From Nicotiana tabacum (lineage: Eukaryota > Streptophyta > Magnoliopsida > Solanales > Solanaceae): a stretch of DNA of 64,000 nucleotides. The first letter of the stretch is position 1. Each line of letters begins with the position of its first letter. Location: assembly GCF_000715075.1 (NCBI RefSeq), contig NC_134101.1:133004237-133068236 (forward strand). Reading direction: 5' to 3'. The notes beneath the pieces are model-generated. The model was not told the DNA's origin and did no database searches. It was given only the letters and a program-made list of their open reading frames with translations. The position numbers were made by a program, and so were the translations under genes. Positions 35,608 through 46,145 of this stretch are shown one piece after another.

Positions 35608-35915
35608 GCTTGTTGCTACCGGTTCTTTGGATCTGGTTTGGTAAGAATGTGTTTCCAGAGTTCTTTAACAACTAACTTGTCAGGATTCACACAACAACAA
35701 ACTTTGTTAGCGTTAGAGCTTAACAGATTTGATCATAACACATAGAGGATGCAATGCTCCTAGGCAGTTAACCATTTCTACATGCTTTGCTTCAAACAAC
35801 ATGCGTCATCCCGGCTTGCTCATTTGTCCTTTTTTAAAGTACTTTGGGAAACCATGTGTTTTATTTTATTTTTGTATTTTCTTTTCTTTCTTTATGTCGA
35901 ATCTTATGGGGATTG

Positions 35916-35958
35916 CCTACGTATCACGTCCCCGCGCGAATCAGACCAGGCGTAATTC
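35916..35958 (-). ncRNA. CTACGTA hairpin motif, position b, element B
   Basis: Sense GAATTACGC...TCTGATTC...GATACGTAGG. Inner stem TCGCG/CGTGA around CGGGGA, against TCATG/CATGA in A: paired changes with the same loop. It lies between ORF1 and gag as in A. Confidence 0.75.
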
Positions 35959-36154
35959 TGCCACAAAGTAAAGACGCACAAAAATTCTTTTGGAATCAAT
36001 TAATTTCATTCTCAAAATTTTGCTATTACAAATTACTTCAAACAAGGAACAGCAATAGTACAGACTCCACAGTTCTTAACCTGATTTGACTAAAAGAAAA
36101 GAAAACAACATATGGGAAAGCAACAAAGCCAAATAAACAGGACTCGACCAAAGA

Positions 36155-38199
36155 TTAATTCTCCAACTTAAGGGCCCGCGAGGCATCATTCGGCCTTTCC
36201 GCGGCCCTTGGCGTGAGGTCCCTCTGCAAGCTCTTCAACTCGTTCATAATCCTGTGGACGCAGCCCATGATGGAAACAAGGAGGGTCTTTCGAGGTATTC
36301 GCTCACATGCTAGGCATTTCATGTAGATGTAATGCCCAATCTCGTCAATCCTTCCTCGAATGTTGTCCCTTTCAATGAACAATTGCCTGATTTGTCGGTT
36401 CTTCAATCCCAATGCCTAAGCATTGTCGGCAAGTCGATCCTGGAACAACTCCATTTGTCTTTCCATGCAGGCCATCACGTCGTAACAATATCTTCTGTCG
36501 GCCTGGGCGTCTCGTGCTTGTTTGATGATCCGATCATGTAAAGTGGAGTTCGTTTCCCTTAATATCCCAATGCTCATTTCACAATCTCTCATGACTTGTT
36601 GCAGATGCTGCCTTCGGGCCATTGTGCATCTTGCCCATCTGACCTTCATCCTTGTTACGCGAGCTTCTGATTGTTCTAATTCTTCTTGGCTTTGGACGAC
36701 CTGATTTTTCAAACTTGCTATCAACCTTTCGTCGGAGCGACGTTTCTGTCGGTCAATGTTACTTTTGCTGGCTTGGCGTAGGCGGGCCTTTAGTGTCTGG
36801 TTCTCTTGGTCTAGCTTGTTCTTTTTGCCCTGCTCCGAGGCGACTTGCACGTTGTTCTCAAATATAAGCCTCTTGATTTGTTGCTTTAGCTTTCCGATTT
36901 CAGCTCGGTAGCCTTCTTCTCTTTTTAACCAGCCCCACTCTGCCTGTAAGGATTCGTCAAAGCCTTGGATGTGAGCTCTCTTAGTTGGTCTCTGATGTTC
37001 GAGCTCTCTTCTGTACCACGGGAGGTATTTCGGAGACACTTCGCCCTTAGCCCGATATCGTACACAGGTATTTACCTTCAAGGTTTGACATTCATTCCAG
37101 ATCCTCCGAACGAATGCTTCAGGGAACTGCCCACCAGGTCCGATTTCAATCACCTGGCTACTGAGATCTTCTTCCTTCGGGATTACTTGGTATCGTCCCA
37201 ACTGCCTCAACACCCTGCATGGTGCGTAGGGCTGGATACTTTGGAGACCCATCAACAACAAATAAAATTCGGTGGCTGACATGTGTATAACCTCATCTAG
37301 GGGTAGCCACTCGAATGCCCACTCTATCTGGTTTGCTGAAACAGAGCGCAGTAGCGTGACCCATTCGGCGACCCCTTCCGGCAATCTGAACCCGTTGATC
37401 CTGGCGGGGAACTCTTCTATACAAGTTTTTTGTGACGACCCATATTTCAGAATTTGAGGGCAACGGCATAGATGATCTGTCACCCACATTTGCAGTAGTA
37501 CATTGCATCCCTCAAAGAAACTTCCTCCGGCCTTGCAGATAGGAGTGCGCGGAAAATTTCTGCATTTATCATTGGTGCCAGAGTGCTTTTTTCTTGTCTG
37601 ATCAGAGTATTGACTACCCCAGCGATTTGTATGTTAATTTTTCTATCTTTTCTAGGGAACACCAAAAACCCCAGAAAAGCTATCGTAAAAGCAATACATC
37701 TATGTTTTTCCCATTCTAACCGGCTCTCCCCACTGCAGATCTTACTCTCGGGATTGTTGAACCCTCCCAGGTGACCGTATCTGTCGTACATAAATGCCAA
37801 ACTACAAAACCCTTTTGATAACTCCGGATTATGTACCGTTCTGCGAATCTTTACGATATCCAGGAACTTGTGTATAGTTACGGTCCTTGGTGCAATGAGG
37901 TACTGTTCTTTCATAGGGACATTAGGTCGTCCAATATACCCTGCCAATTCCTCCAGTGTTGGGGTGAGCTCGAAGTCTGAGAGGTGAAACGCATTGTGTG
38001 TCGGTTCCCAAAATGAAATTAGAGCCCTGATAACGTCTCCTCGTGGCTCGATGTCCAGTAATCCAACCAAGTTTCCCAAGTATACTTTGACTGTATCTTG
38101 CCGTGATCCTCCCAAGTCGTTCCACCATGTGCGTAAGCCCAGAGGAACTTTGTTTATAATGGCCTCAGATGAACTCCTACTTGTGCTCATTCTGCACAT
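36155..38199 (-). pseudogene. ORF1 (plant-mobile-domain-like, coiled coil), element B
   Basis: Starts MCRMSTSRSSS (38199). The N-terminal domain has LRTWWNDLGG, FWEPTHNAFHLSDFELTP and TLEELAGYI. The middle contains LPLDEVIHMSATEFYLLLMG, and the C-terminal half is a charged coiled coil. Broken by a frameshift near 37480-37489 and an in-frame TAG near 36416. Full length about 680 aa, like A. Conservation of order and length in two subfamilies indicates it was a real gene of the lineage. Function unknown. Confidence 0.8.
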
Positions 38200-38256
38200 T
38201 TATTAAGGTGATTTATTAAGGTGAAAGAAATAACATATGTATATACATACATGGGC

Positions 38257-38257
<1 letters not shown>

Positions 38258-38343
<86 letters not shown>
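38258..38343. repeat. (TA)n microsatellite
   Basis: About 43 TA units between ORF1 start and hairpin a of B; absent from A. It is responsible for Ile-Tyr repeat open frames that are not genes. Confidence 0.95.
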
Positions 38344-38348
<5 letters not shown>

Positions 38349-38388
38349 TGGTAAAACAAAATCGGGGAGTTGGACCCGATAAGGGTTG

Positions 38389-38431
38389 CCTACGTATCCC
38401 ACATCCGGTGGGAATCAAACCGACGTAGTTC
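38389..38431 (-). ncRNA. CTACGTA hairpin motif, position a, element B
   Basis: Sense GAACTACGT...TTTGATTC...GATACGTAGG with a perfect 6-bp inner stem TCCCAC/GTGGGA around CGGAT and a perfect outer stem. The best fold among the minus-strand copies. Confidence 0.78.
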
Positions 38432-39127
38432 GGGTTAGAAATTTATCATGGTTTTTCAAAAATATTTGAACACTGCCTTTTAAGCGAGAAATTTCGAAAT
38501 TCCTTTTTTTTCATTTTTTTTTCCTTATTTATTTTTTTTCCTTGTTTATTTTTCAAAATTCTCGTTACCACCCGCCGGTCAACATGCAAATTTGAAGCAA
38601 ATTAATGCGATAACAAATAAAATTCCACATGATGGTCTTTTTTGTTCCAGGTTGCTATTCCTAGATGGGCCCAACCCCTGTGTTGAGCCCCCTAAGTCAA
38701 ATGCAACGTGATGCAAATAAGCACTTTCCTACTAGGGATCCGGCATGAAGCTATGTTTTACTAAGCTTCAAATTGGGCTTTGTTCTAGACCTGGCTTACA
38801 CGAGCGGACAACTCGAGTCGAGGAGGGGGCTACGTACCAGGGACCCGCGGGGTCGTCCGGCTTTGTAACTTATCCGAGCCTCTTTCTACTTGGGTATGAC
38901 ACTAACAGAATAGGGAGTCTCGACCAGCGAGCTTCTCCCCGGAGGTAAGAAGAGAAGGGTTTCGGCACAGTTTATATGTACAGTTCAAATAATATCAAAG
39001 CGGTAAAAAGCATCATTTAGCACATTGAGTTGAACATGTAATAAAATCAGATAATAAATAAAGCCAAATAATAACAATTATTCTAAGCTCGAATTCTTAA
39101 ACCTGAACCAGTGGTTCTGGGTGCTAA
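38432..39127 (-). other. 5' leader of element B, no gene
   Basis: Aligns with the leaders of A and C close to the PBS (GACAACTCGAG, GGGATCCGGCATG and CCAACCCCTGTGTTGAG are shared on the plus strand). Pyrimidine-rich at its left. Confidence 0.6.
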
Positions 39128-39145
39128 TCCCCAGCAGAGTCGCCA
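39128..39145 (-). other. Primer binding site, tRNA-Arg (element B)
   Basis: Sense TGGCGACTCTGCTGGGGA, the unmutated form, 4 nt from the LTR end at 39150. The tRNA-Arg-like extension upstream starts at about 39106 with AACCAGTGGTTCTGGGT. Confidence 0.88.
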
Positions 39146-39149
39146 GAGC

Positions 39150-42100
39150 TGTCACATCTCCTTTTTCCGCACCCGCAGGGTGCAAGGGAGTTTTTTTCCA
39201 ATTAAAGGACAATCGAAAGGGGATTTATTTATTAATTTTAGAGTCGCCACTTGGGAGATTTAGGGTGTCCCAAGTCACCAATTTTTATCCCGAACCGAGG
39301 AAAAGGATGACTCCATATTATAGTCTGCGTACCAGAAATCCAGATAAGGAATTCTGTTAACCCGGGAGAAGATGTTAGGCATTCCCGAATTCCGTGGTTC
39401 TAGCACGGTCGCTCAACTGTTATATTCGGCTTGATTATCTGATTTTATACATATATGAACTTATGTGCAAGTTTTAGCCTTTTACCGCTTTCATAATTAT
39501 TATTATTACTTTTTACAAAGAATTGCAACGTCGTGAAAACATATCTCGAACCACGTTACATCAATGCACACGTGGTTGTTGACATATTTTGACTCGGTTG
39601 AGATTTGGATTTAGGTCACATAAATGTGCACCCGAGTTAAGGAAAGTAAATTATTAAAAGCGCGCCTAAATCAACTAGCGTATTGCTATTTTGGGGAAGG
39701 CCGTAAAATTCGCTAAACGGCACGTCCCGAATTCTAAGTATTTTAATATATATAATGGGGGGGCCCGCAGCTTGTGCATTTTTGTTTGTCGAGGCTCGTC
39801 TCATTCATTATTTTAAAAGGAATTTGCAACGTCATGGAAATGCATCTCAAATCACGTCACAATCAATGTACCCGCGATTAGAGACACATTTCGACTCCGT
39901 TGAGATTTGGATTTGGGTCACATAAATGTGCACCCGAGTTTAAGGAGATGACATTATTAAATACGCGCCTAAAGAGACTATCGCGTTATTATTCTGGGAA
40001 AGCTGCGAGATTTGCTAAACGACCCGCCGAACTGAATGCTTCGATATATACATTTAACGAGGGCCCCGCAGCTTGTGCGTGTTTATTTGTCGAGGCTCAT
40101 CTCATCTTTATTTTAAAAGGATATACTATAGCAGCTACGTTTCTTGTCGCGTTTGTCTCTACTAATTGAAAGCAAAAATAACCCTAGTTAATTACATGCT
40201 TGCAGGTTATTTATATCGGGATTCTGAATGCTTTCACAAAATCGGCAGCATGGCCACACATATGGGCATGCGTCTGTATATTATGGGCCTGGGCCCACTG
40301 TGCGTAACATTAATCTCGGCCTGGGCCAACCTTGTTCCAACTGGGCCTATTCCACTTATACGATATATGTTCAGCATTTTTTACACAAAACGGGGGGGGG
40401 GGGGGGGGGGGCATGCAGTGTACACCTTACCTTAGTCAAACCATATTCTTACCAACTAAAAGAACTGCCATATGTTTAAGGAAATAACCTTTGGCCATCT
40501 AGCATGCTCTTCGACAACTATGTGAACTTAACAGAATATCTACTGTAACACTAATCTCTTTTGATTATGAACACAACATAGAATCTTCCAACTAAACGAT
40601 ATGTGTAAAAGTGCAGTTACACCACAACTATTTTACATGGTTCTAGCAGATAACGCTCATTGTCATACAAATAACCTATTTTCAATACATTTTAAAACTA
40701 GTTCAAAATAACTTCAACTCTTCCAACTTGCTTTGTATTCATGCTTCAAATTCAGCTTACATTGACAGTATATTAGTGGTGTACCTGATATAGAAGACAA
40801 AAGAAGAAGGACAATGATCAGCTGAGTAGCACACAGCAAGCACAGCAGCAGCAGATAAACAGCAACAACCCAGCAACAAACAACCAGCCACAATGATGAA
40901 GTTCACAAGTGGTCGAGAAACAAACAAATAATCCCAGAAACAGGGTAGTAAAAACAGCCGAGAAAGAAACCAGAATGTTCTATGCAATAGCAACAGAAAT
41001 TCAATAACCACCAAAGATCAGCAAATAACCAACACAGCTTCGACAATCAGTGAGACCAGAACTCAATCCACATCATACAGAAGCTCAGTATAGTAACAAT
41101 CACAGCAGAAAACAAACAGATTTCTCCTAATGGAACAGTAACAGCCCCAGCTAGAATAACTGACTTGGCCAGAACAGCTTAACCAACTTAATTCCTTGTG
41201 CAGTTTTGGACAGTGTTTAGTTAAAGTGTTCTGAAAATTTCTTTCTGTTTCTTTCTTTTTTCTCAAGACTCAAAAGTCCAGCCTTTATTATGTTCTAAAA
41301 TAACTTATTTATAAGCCAAACCCCAGGTCAGCCCAACTGTCTTGATTCCTGCAAGTCGCAGTCTGCCCATACCCCTTAAATCCCCATGCCTAAAGGCATC
41401 TTTCTCGGAATCCTTAATCAGCCCCTCATGCTCTGTCTTATTACTCTAATCAAGGTTATGGGCTTAGTTAAGTATTCATTTTACTCCCATGCTCCTATGT
41501 TTTGTCCCCATTAATACTAGTTTAATAGTATTTTTGATTAAACAACTGATAACCCCCACCTTAATCCTGAACATTTACACAGTCTTTTGCCCAACAAAAG
41601 TTACCCCACAGACCCTCGGTCATTACTGTCCTGCCCCACCCTTTCACTCTATTGAATCTGCTGGTTATAATCATTTGAGAACAAGTTCAATCGAACCCCC
41701 CCCCCCACAGCTAACAAACAAACATTCAACAAAATCAACCAGTAGGAGTTACGTCGTGTGTTATTCTAATAATGTGAAACTAAACGACAACAGGTGTTGA
41801 GTCGACTTCGCGAGTTATAACGTATACTAGTTAGTTGCTAATCAACTAAACTCAAAACAGAATCAACTGAGTGATTCAGGCATTTTTCGGATAATAATGG
41901 AAAACTTTACGACCCTGAATTCTTGAAGACGTTACTCAAATCGACTATACAAACTATTATAGTAACAATTGGTCGTCAAACAACACAGACTAAACAAGGC
42001 ACACTTTTATTTCAACACTCGAGGCATTTAACACGAAGTTTATGAAACTTAACTGGTCGACGACATCAGTCGAAGCGAACAAACATCTTATAACACTCAT

Positions 42101-43428
42101 TTAACATTTAAGAAAAGAAATCGACCAAACAAAAAGGGTCTTTTGAGGATGGGGAGAACTGACAAAAAATAATCAAAAGATTCAGAACGAATATACGAAC
42201 ATATGCACAAACAAAAGGAAAGAAAAGAAGATTACACCGGGAACTTACCTCAACACGAGACAGGTTTGGTTTTTTAGGGTTCATGAACTCGGATTTGGGA
42301 TTCGACAAGTTCTGCTTGCATTCGACCGGAACCAAAGCTAATTAAGGCCTGAGGGACGTTAGGGGAGTGACTAGGGTGAATATGGGGTGGTTTTGTGTAG
42401 ATCTAGGTTTGGTCTCGGATCTTCTAATGAAGATTCGAGACGTTCGGGGAAGATTCGAGGTAACCTGAGTGTGGATTTGGAGAGGGGGGGTCATGGTGGT
42501 TCAGGGGTGTTAGACTCACGGCCAATGGCACCGTTGCCGTCGGCTTTCAGGCGAAGGGGTGGGGTGGCGGCTAGGGTTTGGGTGTTAGGGTTGGTCAGGG
42601 AGACGATGAAGCCGGGGGGTGTTTTGGATAGGGGGCGGGGTAACCAAGTTGGGGCTTTATATATGATTTTGAAGTTTAGATCCTGGCCGTCGGATCATGT
42701 GAGATCAAGGGCCAGGATCTACTCATTGAAGAGAGACGACGTCGTTCGGGGGCTGATAGTGGGTTGAGACCGGGTAGGGGATTGGATCGGGTCAAATTTG
42801 ACGGGCCTAGGGGAAGGCCTGGATCCGTTGGATCAAGGGGTTGGACGGCTCAGATCAATTGTCTAAGACGGCGTCGTTTGGGTTAAATGAGTGGCCTGAT
42901 CAGGACCATTCATTCGAATCAAATCAACGTCTCAGCACAGGGACGCTGATACGGCGTCGTTTGGGACGTACCCGGGCAGCCTACGTTTGGACTGGACTTG
43001 TGTCCTGGTTTTGGGCCTGATTTTGATTCATTTTTTGGCCCAAACCAATTGCATTACCCTTTTCTTTTTGTTTTCTAATTTTAAAGAAAAGTAAAAAAAA
43101 TGAAATTAAAAACCATCATTAATTTAATCACTTAACCCAATTATCACACACATATGAAAATATTTAAGTAGGTTAAATCACAACCTAGAATAAAAGATGC
43201 ATATATATTTTTGAATTTTCTTCTATTGACCGAATTATGGTTTAATTACACATGACATTCATATTTTGTATTTTGTTTGGTAAGATTAAACGAAAAATGG
43301 ACAGAACCACAAATGACTGCCAACACGTGTCACGCAAAAATCGAAAAATTGTACAGCGAGGCCATTTGCCATTATTTTTGATTTCTTTTTGGAGTGATTG
43401 TCCGCGAAGCAAAAATCACGTGCTTACA
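39150..43428 (-). mobile_element. 5' LTR of element B
   Basis: 4279 bp, closely matching 20526-24793. Differences include a 20-nt G run at 40392-40411 where the other LTR has GGGGGTGGGTAGGAG, and GGGTGTTTTGGAT at 42617 where the other LTR has the long G run. TATA box at 42655-42664, G-box at 43417-43422. A 126-aa open frame (42387-42767) is U3 sequence and is not kept in the other LTR. Confidence 0.88.
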
Positions 43429-43502
43429 GCTGCCCCTCTTTGCCCGAAGACACGAAGGGTTTTCGCGCAAAGATAAAGCGAGCGATTTTTGCTCGTCCGA
43501 GT
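43429..43502 (-). mobile_element. Truncated 3' UTR end of another B copy
   Basis: Outside the 5' LTR of B the sequence continues with a polypurine tract and about 60 nt matching 24794-24866, then jumps into LTR A. A 5' LTR should not be followed by a polypurine tract, so a second B copy once lay here sharing this LTR. Confidence 0.8.
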
Positions 43503-45712
43503 AAAAACAACCCCCCACTAATTCTGTCCAGACCCCTATTTATACCCAAACCTCAGCCCCTTTCCAGCTCTAAGGAGCACTTAGCTAATTAGGAAAGTAT
43601 TTCTCCCCACTACTACATGTTTTGTTCTCCTTTTAATTCACTTGTTCCCCACTAGAGTATGTTTTTCCCATTATCCCTTGTCCTTCCCTTTATTTAAATT
43701 CAAATAGGTATGAGCACCTATTTCTTAATCCATTTCCTTTCAACCTTCCCCCACCATTATGTTTTGTTCCCTATTAGCATTTAAACAATTCATTAGTTTA
43801 ATGGTACTTTAGTACCCTACTGTCAGAACATTCAACTTAAACCAATTTCAAACCTTTCAATCCCAAAATACCCTCCTGAAGTCCCTGACATTACTGCCCT
43901 GCCCTAAACCTCTTAATCTGATGGTAGAACTCTATAAGTTATAACCTTAACAACTGATTTCTAACTGATCACTAAAGTACTACAGCTATAACCAATTCAC
44001 AACCAAATTCAAACAATGATTCAATCAGAATTGAAGCAATATGAATCAAATTATTATCAGGTTATTCTAACATTCAAGCATGTAAAACTAATCGACGACA
44101 CTTATCCAATCGACTACACGAATTACAACACATACAATCAGTAGCAAATCAGAATCGAACAGGCACATAGGTGGTTCGAGTCGTATTGATAGAAACGGGG
44201 ATTTATAATAAAACTTAACTAATCGACGAAACTCATTCAAATCGATTATATAGTTTATCATATACTTGACCATGACCAGAAAACATTCGACCAAATAAAA
44301 GGTCATTGAAGAAGGACAGAATCAATCGACAAAAAGAATTGAAAAATCAATAAAACTAAACTAAAAAAATAAACAGATATAAACAAATACAAAATGGAAC
44401 AAACAGGAACGGAAAAATACCTCAAGAACTCGGAAACTGGACGACCCTGACTTGGACTCTGACTAGGACTCTTTGAGGTCGAACGGACCTTATCGAGTGT
44501 TCTCAACTGAGAACACTTCGACTAAGGTCGATTAGACCCCAAATCATCCTTTAATTTGGACAGATTTCAAACTTTGGTTTTTTAGGGTTCTTGGGGGTTC
44601 GATTTGGGAACGGTTCTAGTCTGATTCGAACCAAACCAACGGTGGTTTGGTGACGAGGGAGGTCAGAGAGATGTCCGGTATGAGTTTGGGACTGGTTGGG
44701 GTAGGTTTAGGTTCTGTTCGAATCTTCGATTGAAGATTCTAGAAGCTGGAGGTTGATTCGAGGCAAACGATTAGCGGATCTATAACGAGGGTAGTCAGAT
44801 GGCTTAGGGGTGTTAATTTGGTGACCGGCGGCGTTGTTGCCGCCGGGTTTCAGGCGGAGGTGTAACAATGGCGGCTAGGGTTTGGGTCTGGTCCGTCTCT
44901 GAGCTTGAGAGAGACGATGGGGTGAGGGGGGGTTTGGTTTGGGGCGTGGGGTAAGGGATTAGGGTTATATACGGGAGGGGGCGTTTGATCTTGGTCGTTG
45001 GATCAATCACGATCAACAACCTTGATCATTCTACTAATAGGCACGGTGTCGTTTGGAGTAGTACTGGGGCGGTCCGGGTTGGGTCAAAAACGGGTTATGG
45101 GAGGAGTGGTCTGGACCATTCGATCAAAACAATTCACCGGTCCAGATTGAGCGTGACAGAAACGACGTCGTTTGAGCGGTCGTTTTGCCAGATCGACTAG
45201 ACCAGGTACAGGGGTAAAATTTGGGCCTGGTTTTGGTCAGAATAAAACGGCCCAGTTCCGATTTCTTTGGATTTTTCACTTCTTCCTTTTCTTTTAACTT
45301 CTTTTTAATTCCTAATTATCAAAAATTAAATTCCAAAAAATCTTAAATTAAATTATAGAACTTAAATTAACTTGTTAAAAACACAAATTAACTTCTATTA
45401 CAACTATTAACACAATTAAACATCAATTACAAACAAAATCACACAATTGGACTACAATACATATTTTGTGATTTTTGCTCTTTTAAAAACCAAATATGGT
45501 TCAATTAATTCCTAAATGCACAATTAAATCCTAAATGTGCATGCAACATGTATTTTTGTATTTTTTATTTAATTAAACAAAATAAACACTCACAGACAAA
45601 ATAATTACGAAAATGTCACGCGAAATTCTTAAACTTGTACCCAAATGACATTTGTTTTATTTTTCGATTTCTTTTGGAGTAGTTTTCGTGAAGCAAAAAT
45701 CGCGTGCTCACA
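43503..45712 (-). mobile_element. LTR A2, right part (U3 side)
   Basis: Matches LTR A1 from about 2652 to its end at 4856, including candidate TATA (44964-44972), an AACGACGTCGTT palindrome near 45165 and the CTCACA terminus. It forms the outer boundary of the array. The next base begins element D gag. Confidence 0.85.
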
Positions 45713-46145
45713 CTCACCACACTCAAAACATCCACCTGAGTGCTGTGGCTGAGGAAACTGATACTGACCCTGGTGACCCGAATGACCACCCCGAAAACCC
45801 TGGAGCAGCGGTGCACTGATAGGAGCTGGTGGTGCACTATAGGACTGTTGATCGGAATACCGCATCTGCGTACCATGGCTACCTGAAGCACCGTGAGAGA
45901 CCTAAAGAGCTGACTGAAAGGGCATAGGAGGATGGCCTCTACCATATGAATCCCTGCCTCCAGACGAGGCACCACTGAATCTACCTGAACGACGGGGCCT
46001 CTTATCCAACCCATGACCAGCTCCCTGCGACAGGACCATCTCCACACTACGGGCCACATTGGCCGCTTCCTGAAAAGTGATCTCACCCCCAGCCTCCCTA
46101 GCCTTCTGAAGGCGAATCGACTGAATGAGACCATCAATTAACCTT
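45713..46145 (-). pseudogene. Chromovirus-like gag, C-terminal fragment (element D)
   Basis: Reads RLIDGLIQSIRLQKAREAGG, then VARSVEM, KRPRRSGRFSGASSGGRDSY and, after an in-frame TAG near 45902, a Gln/Pro/Ser-rich linker up to CFECGE. That is the first half of a CCHC zinc knuckle, cut by the array. It is the continuation of the gag at 60083-60902, displaced by element C. The Tekay/Del-like assignment is from sequence resemblance. Confidence 0.8.

Larger units (their letters stand above)
20526..43428 (-). mobile_element. Ogre/Tat-lineage element B, nested in LTR A2
   Basis: Complete element of about 22.9 kb: LTR (20526-24793), internal region with ORF1, gag, protease, RT, RNase H, extra RNase H and integrase, and LTR (39150-43428). 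Gene order and most protein motifs match A, but LTR, 3' UTR and minisatellite differ, so B is a distinct subfamily. The two LTRs are very similar and differ mainly in a few indels and G runs, pointing to a relatively recent insertion. No clean target-site duplication is visible because the right side continues into another B fragment. Confidence 0.85.
1..45712 (-). mobile_element. Ogre/Tat-lineage Ty3/gypsy array, subfamily A (LTR-sharing, interrupted by element B)
   Basis: Minus-strand array in the order leader of copy A0 (1-527), LTR A1 (528-4856), internal region of copy A (4857-18886), then the 5' LTR of copy A split into 18887-20492 and 43503-45712. The Ogre/Tat assignment rests on the extra ORF upstream of gag, the second RNase H, the tRNA-Arg PBS, LTRs over 4 kb and a repeat-bearing 3' UTR. 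The right end (CACA at 45712) abuts a chromovirus gag fragment, which is the insertion site. The left end lies outside the window. Every coding region is broken, so A is dead as an autonomous element. Confidence 0.82.

Noticed and set aside
38187..38418. Ile-Tyr repeat proteins
   Set aside because: Translation of a (TA)n microsatellite.
42387..42767. 126-aa open frame in the B 5' LTR
   Set aside because: Lies in GC-rich U3 and is disrupted in the partner LTR by the G run; no recognisable domain.
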